Notes under the pieces: model-generated
Database searches by the model: none
What the model was told of the DNA's origin: nothing
Seen by the model: only the letters and a program-made list of their open reading frames with translations
Origin: Enoplosus armatus
Taxonomy: Eukaryota; Chordata; Actinopteri; Centrarchiformes; Enoplosidae
DNA: 64,000 bases
Assembly (NCBI RefSeq): GCF_043641665.1
Contig: NC_092189.1
Span: forward strand, 13,794,833 to 13,858,832
Reading direction: 5' to 3'
Part shown: in pieces, positions 14,233-25,716 of the stretch
Numbering within the stretch: position 1 is the stretch's first letter
Layout of the letters: every line of letters starts with the position of its first letter
Program-made: the position numbers and the translations under genes

Positions 14233-14274
<42 letters not shown>

Positions 14275-17200
14275 GTTTGACAATGTGTCAAGGCCCTAAC
14301 TATGTGTTTTGGCATCTGATTGGGATGGGCACAGCTCCAGAAATCCACTCCATTCAGTTTCAGGATCACACTCTGCAGGTAATACGTGCGTTTTTTTTTA
14401 CATAAATAGCAAACAGATTTAAAGGTTAAATGGAATATTTTAAAAAAATAAATCATAAATTAAATATTTTACTGGCTAATTAATACAAATTTGAAAAATA
14501 AAATAAATGGACTCACTTGTTTATTGTCTCACTTATCTGTCAAAATCACATTTTATTTCAAATATAAAATTAATAAATGTTACTTAAAGATTATTTTTAT
14601 TTGCTGGACATAGTGGGCATAGTGGGCCTTTTCTGTCTTTATTAAAAAATCATATAAGTTGGCTTTGGTTTTTTTAGGTGTTGACCCATCGTAAAGTCAC
14701 CATGGAGGTGACTCCTATGACATTCATCACTGCAGAAATGAGACCTGCTACTATAGGCCGCTTCCTTATCAGCTGTCAGATACATGCTCACCGCCACGGT
14801 AAGAAAAGCCAGATGAGTCTCCTCCTGGACCTATCACAAACTGTTTCCCTAATTAAATTAATTTAATCGCCTCTATTTAAATGGTAACTCTGATTGGTAT
14901 TATGCGCTACTGCTCTACCCAGATGGTATGAACGCTTTGTTCATGGTGAAGAAATGCCTTGACCCCATCATTCTGCCGGGACCCGACGTGCGTAACGTCA
15001 AACACAAGGATTTCGGGGATTACAGTGATGATTACGGTGACGGAAACATTGACAATTTGTTCAACACCATAAGCTTTCAGCCTAAGAAACCACAAGTGCA
15101 AGCCAGAGCTAGCAGTGGACAGCGGCCTATAACCTGGAAGCATTACATCGCTGCTGAAGAGGTCACCTGGGACTATGCTCCTCATCTCGAACCCACAGAC
15201 AGGTAAGGACGATGGAGGAGGGGAAGGAAGAAGAATAACAGAAAGTGAGTCTGAATTGATTGTTTCTTGACTCTTTGACACATCAGTGAGTTGCAGTCTG
15301 GATATTTGCCTGAAGCTCCCCATCACCTGGGCTACAAGTATAAAAAGGTGGTGTATGTGGAATACACAGACGAATCTTTCACCCAGAGGAAGGACCCTGC
15401 AAATACACTGCTGGGTCCACTTCTGAAAGGAAAAGTCAATGACCAAATCCATGTGAGTGAGTCAAATGTTTGAGGACAGAAAATTATGAAATTTGAGCTA
15501 AAACAAAAAAATGATCAAACGTAGAAAAACAAAAAGGTATGTTGCTCTTTATGTGGCTTTCTACTGATCTCCCATTGGTTTGAATTGTGTCTCCAGATCA
15601 CGTTCAGAAACCTGGCCAGTCGCCCTTTCAACATCTACCCCAATGGCCTTACCAAGATCTTTCCACTGCAGAGATCCACAAATGGTAAGCTTAAACATGG
15701 ACTTGAACTAACAAACAAAACTAATGTCTTTCTAATTTGATTGGTTTTCTTAGAATTTTAGGGCCTTTAACTTTTCGAGGGACTTCATAAAATGTTTGAT
15801 TGGATCACTAAAATGTGGATTACCGAGCATGAGTCGATGGACAACCACAGCAACACACAGCTGTAGAGCATTATTGCCTTTCAAACACACCGCTTCCGTT
15901 TCTCATGCTTCTGAGTCTTATTACACAAGAGATCTTAAAATGTTGAAATACCTGAAATAATCTGCAAAATTGAATTCAATGATAAAAGGCTGTAAAAATT
16001 GTTAATTTGCTGTTGTAGACACTAGTCCTTGATGTCTTTTTCCTTCTCTTTTTGGTGATATTATTATCAGAAGTGCAAGCTTGCAGATATACTCAAAACC
16101 TGTAATTTGGCCAACAAAAATTTAATGTACAATGTTTTAATGCTATATGTTTGTTACCTGGTGTGTTGTCTTTAGTGCCCTATATATTTTCAGTTGCTCA
16201 TCTAATCACATTTAATTAAACAGCTGCAGAGAAGGACTTGCACTCCATGGGAGTGCCCCCTAATGGGACGTTTGGCTACATTTGGAGGCTAACAACAGAT
16301 GATGGGCCCCTGGAGGGAGACCCCCAGTGTCTGACCCAGCTGTATCAGAGCACCGTCTCCCCTGAGAGGGACTTGGCCTCCGGACTGGTGGGTACCCTGC
16401 TCATCTGCAAATACGGTGCCATTGACGACAAAGGACGCCTGGTGAGAAAAACTTTTTAGTAATAATAAATATGCTCGAGCTGCGACATGACACTTTTTAG
16501 AGGTTAATCATCAAAGAGGAACCATTTTTTTGAAAATTCTTTCATAATGCAAACAGATGCAAGTTGCAATGTTGTCTTTTACCTGCACTTATGAAAAGAA
16601 TACCCAGTGTGTCTTTAACTGAAGCTTTTGTTGCATGCAGTTGGGCCCAGATAAAGAGTGGAGCCTCATATTTGCTGTGTTTGATGAGAACAGAAGTTGG
16701 TACATCAACGAAAGCATGCAAACGTCCAGCCAAAACTCCCCTAACGCCACAGACCCTGAATTCTACAACTCCAATGTCATTTACAGTAAGTTCACCTCAG
16801 AGTTACATTTGTATATTTACTTCTTTAAAACCGTACAGCAAGTCCAATATTCACTCTCTTTTAGCTCTGTTTTTGGCCTCTACCAACTCCTTAGGGAAAT
16901 ATCTGGCACTTTAGCAGCTAAATGCTCCACTATGTTCACCAGCTAGTCGTCAACTGTGTCTGTCTGCTGCTTGGTGCTGGGCAGGTAGCATACACTGGGT
17001 TTTTAGAGCTTTTTGATTGAAAACAGCTGCCGGCTTTTGCCAAAAACAACGTTATAAGAGCAGTGAGTAAATTTGCAGCCGGACAGAAAAACAATTAGCT
17101 GAAACTCGCTTTAAAGCTCCTTAAAGCCGAGGGGAGCTGCAGATTCAGGTGACAATTCTTTGTAGGTTTATCACTATTACCATTATACATTGAGCAAATC

Positions 17201-20200
17201 AATCGTCAATTTAAAAACTGTGAATTTCCCTTTTCCCTCCAGGTGTAAACGGCATCATGTTCAGTGGGCGTCAGTTCGTGACGTGTAAAACTGACGTCAC
17301 CTTCTGGCATGTGGCCAATGTGGGCACCCAGAGTGACTTCCTCTCTGTTTACTTCACGGGAAACCTCTTTCAGTACCAAGGCCTCTACCAGTCCGTCCTC
17401 ACCCTCTTCCCCATGACTGGCATGACCGTTCCCATGGAAACCGAGCTGATGGGTAAGACTGAAGTTTCGGTCGTTTAAACATTTCTCTCAGACTTTGCTG
17501 TCGAGGCACAAATCATCTCTTTGGTTAGATAACGTTGCCGGGTGCTTGAAGTAACTGGTTCATTTACTTTGAGATTTATGATGTTGAAAACCCAAGTGGA
17601 AGGTCAGCTAGTCTAACTATACTGTGGGTACGGTCATCTACTTTAGTCATATCAACTCATGCCCTTATCATGTCACTGGATTAGAAAATCTGAAGCAACC
17701 CACCTCAAATTGATCATGTATGGGTCTAGCATTTCAACAATACAGGACTCTTCTATTAATTCTTACCAATGTCTTCTCTCAGGTGAGTGGGAGATCAGTG
17801 CGTTCGATGGCAGCCTTAAGAGCCGTGGGATGAGCATCCATTACACCGTTCGTCCTTGCGACAATGGAGACCTCCCACTAGTGGATCGCGATGGTTATGA
17901 AGACGATATCTCTGACTATATCGATCAGATAGATCTACAGCCGAGGGGCAGAAGACCTCAAAATCGCACAATTTTGGTGTGCAAGAAAGCCCTCGCTAAC
18001 AACAACACTCAATCAGTAAACACTTCCAGTCAAAATGTCACTAATGATAAAACTGAGGGGGGACCGTCAGGATGTCAGCTGAAGAAAGTGACAGTGACGT
18101 CACTGGAAGAAGGAGAACCCAACATGGTGCCAGAAATCCCACTGGATATCTTGGAGGAAATAGAGAAAGAAGAGGAGTGGATGGTGTCTCAGAATGGGAC
18201 TGAAGAAGAGAGAGGTGGCAGACAGAGAAGACAGGCAGAGGGCAACTGGACGGATGTAGATATCAGCTCTGGAGCCTCAGAAGATCGAGGAACTGAGATA
18301 GAGATCGGAGAACAGACTGTGGAAAATAGGACTGACACTGGTGCCGAGGGAAAAGCTGAGGAAAGGAGTGAAATGTCCAGTGTAAATAATGGGACAGAGG
18401 GAGAGCTTGAAGAGAGCAACGAGATCTTACTGAACGCCAATCCACTGCTGGACAAGAAGGTCTCAACTGTAGAACCAACCGTGGATCAAAACCACATTCA
18501 GTCTGAACCTGAACAACTTACAGTGGATCTGCTGGAGCTGAAGTACAACTACACTGCCGATAACAAGACCACAGGGATTGATCTGTCCCTCCAGTATGAT
18601 GACTACAGCCTAGAGGTACTATTTTCTGTGTGTGTGTATGTCTCATGTACATGTATGAAGTGCATATAGTTCCATATGTTGGACACTTCCCCCTCACCCA
18701 CAGTAAATGCAAAATTTTATCATAGGGGAACAGCACATCAGATGTATTTGCCACAGATTACATTGGCCCGCGCTCTGGAAAGATCGGATATCGCTCCTAC
18801 TATATTGCTGCAGAGGAGATCACCTGGGACTATGGCATCAGAAAACCACATCAGCTCATCAAACCCAGGTAGCAATCATACTTCATCCAGATTTACGAGC
18901 AGGACTTTAAAGGAACTGTTATTTTGAGAAATAGGCATGTTCGCTGTCGCCCTCTTGCCAAGACAGATGAAAAGATAAACCATTTATCATGTTTGTGTGC
19001 ATTTGGAGTGACTGTCTGGAGATGATTAGCTTAGCTTAGCACAAAGACTGGAAGCAGGCAGAAACACATTGTCTGGCTCCGTCCAAAGTTAAAGAATCTG
19101 CCTACCAGCACTTCTAAGGCTCATGAATTGTTGTATTTGTCGTTTTGTTTAACCCATACACAAACAGAAATATAGCTCTAGCTCCACACTTAATGCACAG
19201 ACAAGAGAGTGGTAACAATCTTCTCATCTAACTCTCAGCTTGTTGTTAATTGAGTTATTGGTCAAAGAACACAAAAATATTTCACACTGACGACAGAAAA
19301 ACACATTCAGTCTAATCAATGTCTAAAGCAGCAGTGTTGACTTCAATCAATCAAGTGTATTTGGTATATATATAAGGTACAATCACAGTGAAATGTAATT
19401 TCTTAATTCTAAGTCATTCATTCATTCTTAAACTTAACTCCACTCTTTAGAGAGATGCGTCGAGGGATGAGGAAGTTCCTGCCAGAGTATAAGAAGGTGG
19501 TGTTTCGAGCCTACATGGATATAGACTTCCTACGTCCTGTAAGCAGAGGAGAGCTCCAGGAACACCTGGGAATCATGGGACCGTTCATCAGAGCTGATAT
19601 TAATGATGTCCTCACTGTGAGTGATCCTGTAGCTAAGAAAAATAAAGGAAATGGAAATGATTTTTCTGTAGTCCCAGTAGCTACTTCCACGTTGACAATC
19701 TTCAGTTTTACCACATACGTTTCATGAAACACGGCAACAAATGTGAACACAAGTGATGTTTCGTGAAAGTTAATTATGAAACATAACTAGGTGACGTGTC
19801 TCTCTGTTCAAAACTGTCTCTGATTTTTTGATTGGTGTTTGGTGACCTCTCTTTTCCCTCTCTGTCTTATTCAAGGTGGTCTTTAAGAACAAGGCATCCA
19901 GGCCTTATTCCTTTCACCTTCAGGGGGTCTATGACCGCAGCCAGGGGGCCGGCATTGCCCAAACCCATACCTCCCCTGCTCCACCTGGTGTCCCAGGACA
20001 GCCTGTGGCTCCTGGGGAGGCGCGGACCTATAACTGGAGAATAACCAGGAAACAGGGACCAACCGACACCGAATTTGACTGCAAGACTGGGGCTTACTAC
20101 TCCACTGTGAACAAGGTTTGTATAGGTCTTCACCTACAGCCTGTTCCAGCTTTCCTATCCTATGCAAAATGTCCTTGTAAGGAAATTAAATGGCAATCCC

Positions 20201-23175
20201 AACAACATCTCCCAAGTTTCCTTTTTTAAATTAATGCTAAGAGAAGGAGAAGGAGAAAATAAATATCTCTTTCCTATGTTCCAGGAGAGGGACCTTCATT
20301 CGGGTCTGATAGGTCCACTGGTGATCTGTAAGTCCGGTACCAACTGGACTGATCACAACACACAGCCAGGCATCCAGGAGTTCTCCCTTCTCTTCCACAC
20401 CTTTGATGAAACTAAAAGCTGGTACCTGGAGGAGAGCCTGCAGCGGCACTGTGCTCCACCCTGTCAGGCCAACACTGAGGACCCCTGGTACCACATCAGC
20501 AATAAGTTTGCAGGTGAAGATAATAAGGTTGATTCTTGGTGTTGGTGCTAAGCATAATAAGTGTTGGTGGGGGGTTTTTTTTTTGTTTTGTTTTTCTCAT
20601 AAACAATGCCTAAATTTTTCCTTAGCAATAAATGGTTATGTGGCGGAGACACTTCCTGGTCTGTTGGTCGCCCAGCACCAGCGAGTCAGGTGGCACCTGC
20701 TGAATGTAGGAAGCGATGGAGAGTACCACGCTGTGCACTTCCATGGTTTGCCTTTCACTGTTCACACTCAACAGGAACACCGTATGGGGATCTACAACCT
20801 CTTCCCTGGTAAATATACACACACACGTATACATATTGTGTTTCATACTTTATAACATATATATTTACTTATTTTGCTTGATTTTACTCCACAGAAAACA
20901 ACATATTTACTCTTCATTTAATATCAATAGCACTCACAGTTTTTCTGGCTAAGTTACATTTATATCGCATGTATTGCATTGCTCTATGTCACCTAGGAGT
21001 GTTTGGCACAGTGGAGATGAGACCCCCCACTGTCGGCACATGGCTGGTGGAGTGCACTATAGGAGAGTACCAGCTGGCAGGCATGAGGGCTAAACTACTG
21101 GTCTATAATCCACGTAGGTACACACTTTGTCACACACCTGGGAAACATATTTATATATTAATGATATGTATAATGTAATATGATATATAATCTAATAGAT
21201 GATCAGAGCAATAAGGGATTTACTGTAGTAGATTTTTTGAACCACAGTTCACGGAACAATACCTTTAAAGCTATCGACTGAATTCCTGTCAGCCTTGAGA
21301 TTAGCATGCTAACATAGCATATGCTACATATTGCAACATGCTAAACTTGCTAAAGCATATTAAGCTGTCTGTTTTTTGTCAATTTATCATTTTATTTTGT
21401 GGTATGTAATGAGCGTAACGGCCTCGTGGAGCTGTAGACTTCTGGACTCCAAGAAACGAAAGAGATTTTGCAACACTAGGAACTTGATTACTTACAGTTT
21501 ACTTACAGTTGTAATAATGGCAAAACTCTTTTCTCTGTCACTGTGTTTCATCACATTCTAGGAATTATGTAAGAGGCCTTTCCCAGCATTTTCCACTCTG
21601 CAATGTATTTTGTTATTGTGTAATTTCTGGGGCTTTTTAATTAATGAGGACTTCCCATATTGCTAGGCCAAATATCTGAGGTAAACGTGTAGCGTCACAC
21701 ATCATCATTTCCACTAAAACAGACCATATATAGTTCTGTACAGTCCAGGTATTTCAACAGAAATGGATTTGGGGAAGTGATTATTATGTACACCTGGAAA
21801 TCATGATGAATTGAGCTGAAATTTCCTTGTACTGACGTGCAGATTGTGTCTTGCCTCTGGGGATGAAAACGGGAAGGATCGAGGATTCCCAGATCACAGC
21901 ATCAGATCACATAGGTAAGACGGTGTTTTGCATTTAACAGGGCAAACAAACCCAGAAGCCCCTTAATACTTAACCAGTGCACTGAAAATGAAAAACACCC
22001 CAGTCCAGGCAGCTTTATGAAATCTGAAAGCCTGTAAAATTACCCACGCTGAGTTGGATTATAACTGTGTTTACACATGTGTGTCCAGATAACTGGGAGC
22101 CGGGGCTGGCGAGGCTGGATCAGTCTGGTTATATCAATGCCTGGATGGGCAGAAACAACATGTCATGGATACAGGTATTACATGCAGCCTTTCTCCATGT
22201 ATTGTACACAGTGTATGTTACATTATGTTGTGTCCAGTGTGCAAGATCCGAACTGAATATTGTCTTTGTAATGTCCACGTGTAAAGCAGAATCACAGTTA
22301 AATGTAATGTAACGTGTGTGTTATTAGGTTGACCTTCAGAGGCCCACCCTGCTGCATGGTGTGCAGACGCAGGGAGTCAGGGCAAAGCTGAGGGACAACT
22401 ACATCACAATCTTCACCGTCTCCTACAGCCTGGACCAGGAGACCTGGACCACTTACAGAGGAAACAACACCAGGCAGACCACCGTATGTCCTCTACTGTG
22501 GCACACAAATACTGTATATCTGTTACAGACAGGGTTGGGGTCACCACATAACAGCAATAAAAGGACTGATTGATTCTACAGGAAATGAGTTCCTCAGCAT
22601 TGCAGAAGCTGAACCTGGAATACAAACAGTCATGCAACATGCAATTCCCAGATCAGCAGATAAATAGACCATCTGGCCACTGACAGAATATGTACTTAAA
22701 TATTTCACAGGCAAAAAGCTGCTCAAATTGTGAACTTTGTTGGATGGCTATCTCAAGTCTCTGCAAGTTCAGAAAAAAGGAACCCAGTTGCTTCCTGCAA
22801 CATTGGAAATCACCCTAAAAACATGATGTATGATCTGGAGAATGCTTAATTTTTAGGGATTGTACTAAAATGTGCTAAACAATCAGCATGATCCTTTAAG
22901 CCCGAGCTGAACTGTTTGTGTGTTTCTGTTTTAGAAACTTTCTGGTAACATGGACAGCTCCAAGGTGAAACACAACAGTTTCTTTCCACCCTTTGTGGCT
23001 CGCTACGTCAGGATTCAGCCATTAGACTTTGTGCAAAAGCCTGCTCTCCGGCTGGAGCTGCTTGGCTGCGACCTCAACAGTGAGTTCTACCAACAGCAGC
23101 AGAATTTATTGCAGAGTTAATTTTTACTGTAGGAAAGTGCTGAGAATGACTCTGCTATGTGTGTATGTGCGTGTG

Positions 23176-23229
<54 letters not shown>

Positions 23230-25716
23230 CCAGGCTGCTCTCTCCCTCTCGGGCTCCAGAAGGGGCAGATTCCTGACAAAAGCTTCAGTGCCTCCTCAGT
23301 TTATTCATCTCTGCTGCGTAGCTGGAACTCCGCCCTCGCCCGCCTCCATCAGGAAGGCAGCGCCAATGCCTGGAGGCCAAAGGTGAACACAAATACACAT
23401 ATACATATACACATCTGTATTCTTGGAAAACATATAACTCAGTAAACCTTCCCCTGGGTGGCAACAGTCTGCTCTGCCTTCAACTCTTCTACTGGTAATG
23501 GCGGCAGTGAGAGAAGTGAGTGAAGTTATTCTGGAAAATGTCTCTGTTTGACTTGTCTGTATCTGTACTGTCCAAAGCCAAAAAAATATCTTTAATAAAA
23601 AAGAATAACGTAGCAGTATAATGTCATTCAAGTTAAAGAGAAAGAGTAACTTAGGGAATAGTTTGACATTTTGGGATATACGCTTTCTTGCCAAGAGTTA
23701 GATAAGAAGATTGACACCACTTTCACATCTCTGTTGCACCTGTAACCACACCCACCACTGATGTCACAGCGTACTGACACACCCTGGAGTACACATCCCT
23801 GCAGCAGGATGAGAACTGGAGGGCAGCAGAAACACAATTTTTAGCTGGTGTTCACTCGATTTTTTAACCTCAGAATTATAAATGTTGCGTTAACAAACAT
23901 TTTTTTTCATGTCTTGAACATACATTTAAAAGAAGAATAAACAATTAATTGCTGTGCTTCTTGTTTCATTTTGTGAGCCTCAGCAACACTGATCGAGAAA
24001 CACTGACCGAGATAAAGTGATAATCTTAGCCACTTTATCCCTCACATGATATGACTTATTACTCTCTGTCTCTGTCCTTTTTCTATTTTCCTCTCCTCCT
24101 CCTCCTCCTCAGCTTATCATTTTCACACTTCGCAGCACTGAACTGAGGAGGTGTGACTTGTCCTTCTGCCTAACTGTTGAGCTGTTATTAAAGGTCACAT
24201 GCCAAACAGTAGCACTTGTGGTCCATGGACGGAGGTCTACTACTCTGGGCCAATTATTATCTGGAAGAGTGTACTAAATGGGCTGCAATTGCCTAAACAG
24301 ATGGCCTCAGATGAACAAAGATCTCTCTGTTTTTGCACGTCCTTAGAGGTTAACAAGCATTTGTCCTTTAACAGTAGCTGCAGCCAGCATTGCTTTTTTT
24401 CATTGTTCTCGACATCAGTCTAAACAGGATCTGGAACATGTGTTCCAGGATGCAGAATAAAATGGGACAACCTTGATTTACTTTCCCTTGTTTCTAAAAA
24501 TGTGAGACATTTGCTTTTTAGATTTGAAAGTGGTGCTGGAGTTTCAACTTTGAGTCATTTTTGTTTGTTGGGACTTTTCCTGTAGGCGAGCAACCTTTTG
24601 CTTATCACTTAAAACCTCAAGTTTTTCATGAATGACGGATAAAGGAATTTGAATGGAAAAAGTCCCCTCATTAACAGTTCATTTGGTTTTGCCATGTGCA
24701 GCCACATCACGCCTGTGGAAAAAAAGATGCACTGCCAGAAACGTTTTCCTTGTTTATAACTTTCCTAGTCATCTAATGTGGGAGAGGAAGCGGTCTGGTG
24801 TTCCCTTTGGCCATCCCTACATCTGTTTGTTTTTTATTCCTTTGCTTTGTCTACTCCGTTTTCATTCAGAAGCTGGTATCTATTTCTTAAAACTGAAGTT
24901 ATTTCATAATCACATGTCCTTCTGCAAATAATATCATACAGTAAATATACTGATCATGATATAATCACAATATGATATACCATATATATATATTTTTTTT
25001 TTCTCCGTTCTTTAATGTCAATATTTTCCTTTCTGAGAAGATGTTTCCTCTGCCTCTTTCACCCCAGAACGACAACCCCCACGAGTGGCTGCAGGTTGAC
25101 TTGGGGAAAGTGAAGCGCATCACAGGGGTCGTAACCCAGGGAGCACGATCGTTGTTGACCCAAATGATGGTGACAGAGTTCTCAGTCACCGTCAGCCATG
25201 ATGGAGGCTCCTGGAGAAGTGTCTTAGAGGAGAGCTCCCAAAGAGAAAAGGTACACTTTGTGCACATATGAGGATTTCAGCCCAGGTTCAGTCTCAGTGT
25301 TCCAGGTTCCTGCCTGACTACAGCTTCATAAAACATGTTCTTCACGCATTTCACTTAATCCTTAATTCATCATTACTCTGGAGGGCCTAATCTATCTCAC
25401 AATTTCCCTTACTGTTACACAGGTAAACTGAACTAAGAGATTAAAGTGTGTTTTCATGTTTTAGTGACACACATGAGGATTTATTTGCTGTATCTAATCT
25501 GTAAATCCCTTCTCATTTCTCTCTGTTTTTCGATTTCTTTCCTCCTCTTTCCTTCCTCAGATCTTCCAAGGAAACAACGATTCAGAAGAGGAAGCTCTCA
25601 CTGTTTTTGATCCCCCTCTGTTCGGCCGCTACCTCCGTATCCACCCGCGGGGTTGGATCAACGGCATCGCCCTGCGTCTGGAGGTCCTGGGCTGTGACAC
25701 GCAGCAGGGTCTCTGA
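11221..25716 (+). CDS. f8: Coagulation factor VIII, complete
   Basis: Secreted cofactor of factor IXa in the intrinsic tenase complex, carried by von Willebrand factor and activated by thrombin. 27 exons sum to 4974 nt (1657 aa): 11221-11387, 11625-11722, 12030-12152, 13092-13304, 13935-14117, 14275-14378, 14678-14798, 14923-15202, 15287-15452, 15597-15684, 16224-16441, 16641-16785, 17243-17452, 17783-18615, 18726-18868, 19451-19616, 19876-20115, 20285-20513, 20626-20808, 20997-21113, 21843-21914, 22089-22174, 22328-22483, 22935-23079, 23234-23382, 25068-25250, 25561-25716. The start ATG precedes a Leu-rich signal peptide (about 1-18). Domains: A1 ~27-336, acidic a1, A2 ~399-735, B 761-999, A3 1000-1342, C1 1343-1495, C2 to the end. 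It is F8 rather than F5: the type-1 copper Cys is present in both A1 and A3, the a1-A2 join and the A3 linker with the two APC-type cysteines follow F8, and many 3' exons equal human F8 exon lengths (229, 183, 117, 72, 86, 156, 145, 149). Human F8 has about 2351 aa; the difference is almost all in the short B domain. Confidence 0.97.
13910..13934 (+). repeat. (TG)n plus short pyrimidine run at f8 exon 5 acceptor
   Basis: About 8 TG units (13910-13926) followed by TTCCCCAG form the 3' splice site of f8 exon 5. Confidence 0.8.
14236..14274 (+). repeat. (TG)n tract directly abutting f8 exon 6 acceptor
   Basis: 37 nt of perfect TG repeat run straight into the acceptor AG at 14273-14274, so the repeat replaces the usual polypyrimidine tract. 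Exon 6 is 104 nt, so skipping it would shift the frame. Confidence 0.9.
16890..17190 (+). repeat. Dispersed teleost repeat, family B (copy 1)
   Basis: Lies in f8 intron 12. It shares long matches with 45905-46120: a TAAATGC core, TGTCTGCC/G, TTGGTGCTGGGCAGG, CATACA-TGGGTTTT, an AGCTTTTT-A stretch and GAAAACAGCT. I recognise it as a frequent interspersed teleost repeat but did not search for it. Confidence 0.65.
17783..18868 (+). other. f8: f8 a2 / B domain / a3 region with activation sites
   Basis: Exons 14 and 15. Thrombin-type sites: LQPR760|G after an acidic segment holding Tyr744 and Tyr751 (end of A2), and IGPR999|S just before A3, preceded by the acidic YDDY at 977-980 (candidate sulfotyrosines, the von Willebrand factor-binding position in mammals). 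The A1-A2 counterpart is QAR398|A in exon 8, after acidic Tyr370 and Tyr374. Between R760 and R999 is a B domain of only about 239 residues (human: about 900), Glu-rich, with about ten N-glycosylation sequons and a furin-type RQRR855|Q. Cleavage is inferred from the motifs; none is proven. Confidence 0.85.
18907..19240 (+). repeat. Dispersed teleost repeat, family A (copy 2)
   Basis: Lies in f8 intron 15. It contains TTAGCTTAGCTTAGCACAAA, GACTGGAAGCAGGCAGAAAC and TCTGGCTCCGTCCAAAG, the reverse complement of landmarks in the copies near 764 and 37030. The left part begins with the diverged leader (CTCTTGCCAAGA) also seen near 23690. Confidence 0.6.
23177..23233 (+). repeat. (TG)n tract abutting f8 exon 25 acceptor
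   Basis: 52 nt of perfect TG repeat (23177-23228) are separated by only GCC from the acceptor AG at 23232-23233. Exon 25 is 149 nt and opens the C2 domain; skipping it would shift the frame. Confidence 0.9.
23640..23775 (+). repeat. Dispersed teleost repeat, family A leader fragment (copy 3)
   Basis: Lies in f8 intron 25. The stretch GGAATAGTTTGACATTTTGG, followed by CTTTCTTGCCAAGAGTTAGA, matches the leader that normally precedes the TTAGCTTAGC core in this teleost repeat family. The core itself is missing. Confidence 0.45.

Larger units (their letters stand above)
21843..25716 (+). other. f8: f8 C1 and C2 discoidin-type domains
   Basis: Exons 21-27. Each domain begins with a Cys-x-x-Pro-Leu-Gly motif (CVLPLGM at C1, CSLPLGL at C2) and ends with a LELLGCD/LEVLGCD-type cysteine, giving the usual single disulfide per C domain. 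In mammals these domains bind phosphatidylserine membranes and von Willebrand factor. C2 contains WLQVDLGKVKRITGVVTQGA and FDPPLFGRYLRIHP, both classic discoidin-fold signatures. The protein ends CDTQQGL. Confidence 0.93.

Noticed and set aside
11221..25716. Coagulation factor V or ceruloplasmin/hephaestin as alternative identity
   Set aside because: C1 and C2 domains exclude ceruloplasmin and hephaestin. The A3 copper Cys, the A1-A2 acidic linker, the GPRS site before A3 and many exact human F8 exon lengths favour factor VIII over factor V.
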